The notes under the pieces are model-generated. The model saw only the letters and a list, made by a program, of their open reading frames with translations. It did not search any database and was not told the origin of the DNA. This document shows positions 62,566 to 64,000 of a DNA stretch of 64,000 nucleotides, one piece after another. The stretch covers positions 3,271,501 to 3,335,500 of the forward strand of contig NZ_CP020373.1 of the NCBI RefSeq assembly GCF_003957745.1, given 5' to 3'. Every line of letters starts with the position of its first letter. Within the stretch, counting starts at the first letter, position 1. The stretch is from Shewanella khirikhana (GTDB lineage Bacteria; Pseudomonadota; Gammaproteobacteria; Enterobacterales; Shewanellaceae). The position numbers were made by a program, and so were the translations under genes.

Positions 62566-63699
62566 TTATTCCCTCCCCTGGCGAACACGATCTTCACGGG
62601 ACGGACGACCACTTACCGGCATGCCAGTTGAGCGGCTGGAAGCGCTTGAGTCCACATGGTTTTGGGAAGACACACCTGAATCACCGTTGTTGCTTGCGCC
62701 AACAGCCGGATTCATCAGCTTATCCAACGGCAGGTACATCAGATTGCCATTGTTTTTGGCATCGATGAGCACCTTGTTGTTGCCGGAAAGAACCTCTTCC
62801 ATTGCCTCGATATACAGGCGCTGACGGGTTACTTCCGGAGCAGCCTTGTACTCAGGCAGCATCTTGTCAAAGCGCGCCACGGCACCCTGAGCCTGCTGAA
62901 CCACCTGCGCCTTGTAGGCACGGGCGTCTTCGGCAATACGCTGTTCCTGACCACGGGCGCGAGGTTCAACTTCACGCTGGTAGGCTTCGGCTTCACGGAT
63001 ATAACGCTGTTCGTCTTCCTGTGCTGCAATGGCGTCATCGAAGGCGTCTTTCACTTCTTCCGGCGGACGGGCCGGCAGGAAGTTCACGTCAACGATGGTC
63101 AAGCCCAGCTTGTAAGGCTCAATAATTCGCTCAAGCTCAGCCCAGGTATCGGTACGGATTTTGTCACGGCCAGTGGTGAGGATGTCATCCATGCGGGAGT
63201 GACCCACCACGTAGCGCAGGGCGCTGTCGGTAGCTTCGCGCAACGAAGAATTGGCATCCACGGCACTGAACAGATACTGGTAAGCGTCAGTCACCTTGTA
63301 CTGCACTGCCAGCTCAACCTGTACCACGTTTTCATCGGAAGTCAGGATGCTGCCAGCGGCAGGAATGGTGCGGAAGGCCTCCACGTCCACCGGGAAGACT
63401 TCATCGATAAAGGTGGCTTTCCAGCGCAGGCCGGGGCCTACTTCACCTATGTATTCACCAAAGCGCAGGTGAACGCCACGCTCTGCTGTCTTGATGGTAT
63501 AAAACCCAGACAGGAACCACACAGCAGCGCCCAGCGCGAGGATAATACCCAGGCCGCCGAAACCGACGCCATTACCCTTGCCACCAAAGCGTTTGGAAAT
63601 ATTACGAAAGACTTCGTCCAGATCCGGTGGCCCCTTATCGTTGCCACCCTTGTTTCCCCAAGGGTCCTGACCCTTGTTACCGGGCTCGTTCCAAGCCAT
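62566..63699 (-). CDS. hflK: Membrane protease modulator HflK
   Basis: 377 residues. Gly/Asn/Asp-rich cytoplasmic N-terminus (MAWNEPGNKGQDPWGNKGG), a membrane helix (about 50-68), SPFH domain with TAERGVHLRFGEY and VDVNFLPARPPEEV, then a coiled-coil and a Ser/Arg-rich tail. Partner of HflC; the pair surrounds FtsH. It is 31 bases downstream of hflX on the same strand, the usual hflX-hflK-hflC order. Confidence 0.96.
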   Translation of the reverse strand: MAWNEPGNKGQDPWGNKGGNDKGPPDLDEVFRNISKRFGGKGNGVGFGGLGIILALGAAVWFLSGFYTIKTAERGVHLRFGEYIGEVGPGLRWKATFIDEVFPVDVEAFRTIPAAGSILTSDENVVQVELAVQYKVTDAYQYLFSAVDANSSLREATDSALRYVVGHSRMDDILTTGRDKIRTDTWAELERIIEPYKLGLTIVDVNFLPARPPEEVKDAFDDAIAAQEDEQRYIREAEAYQREVEPRARGQEQRIAEDARAYKAQVVQQAQGAVARFDKMLPEYKAAPEVTRQRLYIEAMEEVLSGNNKVLIDAKNNGNLMYLPLDKLMNPAVGASNNGDSGVSSQNHVDSSASSRSTGMPVSGRPSREDRVRQGRE

Positions 63700-63730
63700 T
63701 TAATACTCCATAAGTGGATGATATTAATAG

Positions 63731-64000
63731 TTAACAAACTACCCTATCAGTCGCTGTATCGACAATAAAGGTTTCCAACTCACCTTGACTCTGTTTAGCA
63801 AGCCTGCGCCAATCGGCATCAGACATACGAACAGACAAGATACAGTTCCCCAGATCGTCATACTCTTTCTGCTGTATCGCATCCAGTCGATAAAACTGGC
63901 CAAGATAATGCCCGGCCGTGGCCGGGATTTTCAGGGTCAGTTCGGCAATCACATTGCCCACCAACTCCTGAATTGCCTGCCGCAGTAAATCCAATCCCTG
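63731..64000 (-). CDS. hflX: Ribosome-associated GTPase HflX (C-terminal end only)
   Basis: Last 89 codons of a frame that runs off the window at 64000. The matching C-terminal landmarks are GLDLLRQAIQEL at the end of the G domain, then IPATAGHYLGQFYRL and VRMSDADWRRLAKQ, as in E. coli HflX. HflX rescues stalled or heat-damaged ribosomes. The GTPase core lies outside the window, so the name rests on the tail and on the hflKC neighbours. Confidence 0.88.
   Translation of the reverse strand, partial: QGLDLLRQAIQELVGNVIAELTLKIPATAGHYLGQFYRLDAIQQKEYDDLGNCILSVRMSDADWRRLAKQSQGELETFIVDTATDRVVC

Noticed and set aside
1..64000. tRNA, rRNA, CRISPR array, prophage or complete insertion sequence
   Set aside because: No cloverleaf, repeat-spacer array, integrase or transposase was recognised by eye in the window.

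Overview
The window looks like a chromosomal segment of a Shewanella or very close gammaproteobacterial relative. The evidence is gene content and order: a periplasmic nitrate reductase operon of the napDAGHB type without napC, a sodium-pumping NQR operon, the argD/astC-astA-astD arginine succinyltransferase cluster, a yheV/yheS...yheT-yheU-prkB...crp neighbourhood, the sspB-sspA-petCBA block and hflX-hflK-hflC. The DNA is moderately GC-rich and densely coded. No tRNA, rRNA, CRISPR array, prophage or complete insertion sequence was recognised. The genus is inferred from synteny and protein sequence recalled from memory; no search was run.

Layout. 1-7.6 kb: mrcB (cut by the window edge), hrpB and a GAF-PAS-GGDEF-EAL protein on the minus strand, then thpR (+) and a GNAT acetyltransferase (-). 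7.7-13.6 kb: nqrABCDEF on the minus strand with its own terminator. 13.6-14.2 kb: a 600-base divergent control region. 14.2-17.6 kb: a five-gene type IV (minor) pilin operon ending in an unusual PilX-like protein with a large glycine/aspartate-rich, probably beta-solenoid, body. 17.6-22.8 kb: leader and napDAGHB. 22.9-24.5 kb: divergent argP/argO. 24.6-27.8 kb: two small membrane proteins, mltA and a Sua5-type tRNA t6A enzyme. 27.8-33.5 kb: a CDGSH-glutamate-synthase fusion, a pirin, two paralogous cysteine-nucleophile alpha/beta hydrolases and a divergent LysR regulator. 33.6-43.1 kb: yheV, yheS, a TIGR02444 gene, a Tat-signal protein with a frameshifted GMC oxidoreductase, yheT, yheU, prkB, a Sel1-repeat protein and crp. 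43.2-45.5 kb: a small exported protein with a PhoP/PhoQ-like two-component system. 45.6-50.5 kb: a DUF1338 enzyme and astD-astA-argD/astC. 50.8-57.5 kb: esterase, HDOD protein, S9 peptidase lipoprotein, pabA/trpG and a membrane diguanylate cyclase. 57.6-64 kb: sspB-sspA, petCBA, hflC-hflK and the 3' end of hflX.

How the parts fit. NQR oxidises NADH and pumps sodium; the cytochrome bc1 complex oxidises quinol for aerobic respiration; NapDAGHB reduces nitrate in the periplasm, in Shewanella fed by the tetraheme quinol oxidase CymA, which is not in this window. CRP is the global regulator of anaerobic respiration in Shewanella, and a NarP-type 7-2-7 site lies ahead of nap. Arginine handling recurs (argP/argO, ast genes, a dyad ahead of argD). 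Genes within operons are often coupled by 4-base ATGA or 1-base TAATG overlaps.

The most unusual items are the PilX-like beta-solenoid protein in a pilin operon lacking pilY1, a NapB with a lipoprotein signal, the double-CDGSH glutamate synthase fusion, a homopolymer frameshift in the GMC oxidoreductase, and a 60-base intergenic inverted-repeat element near prkB.
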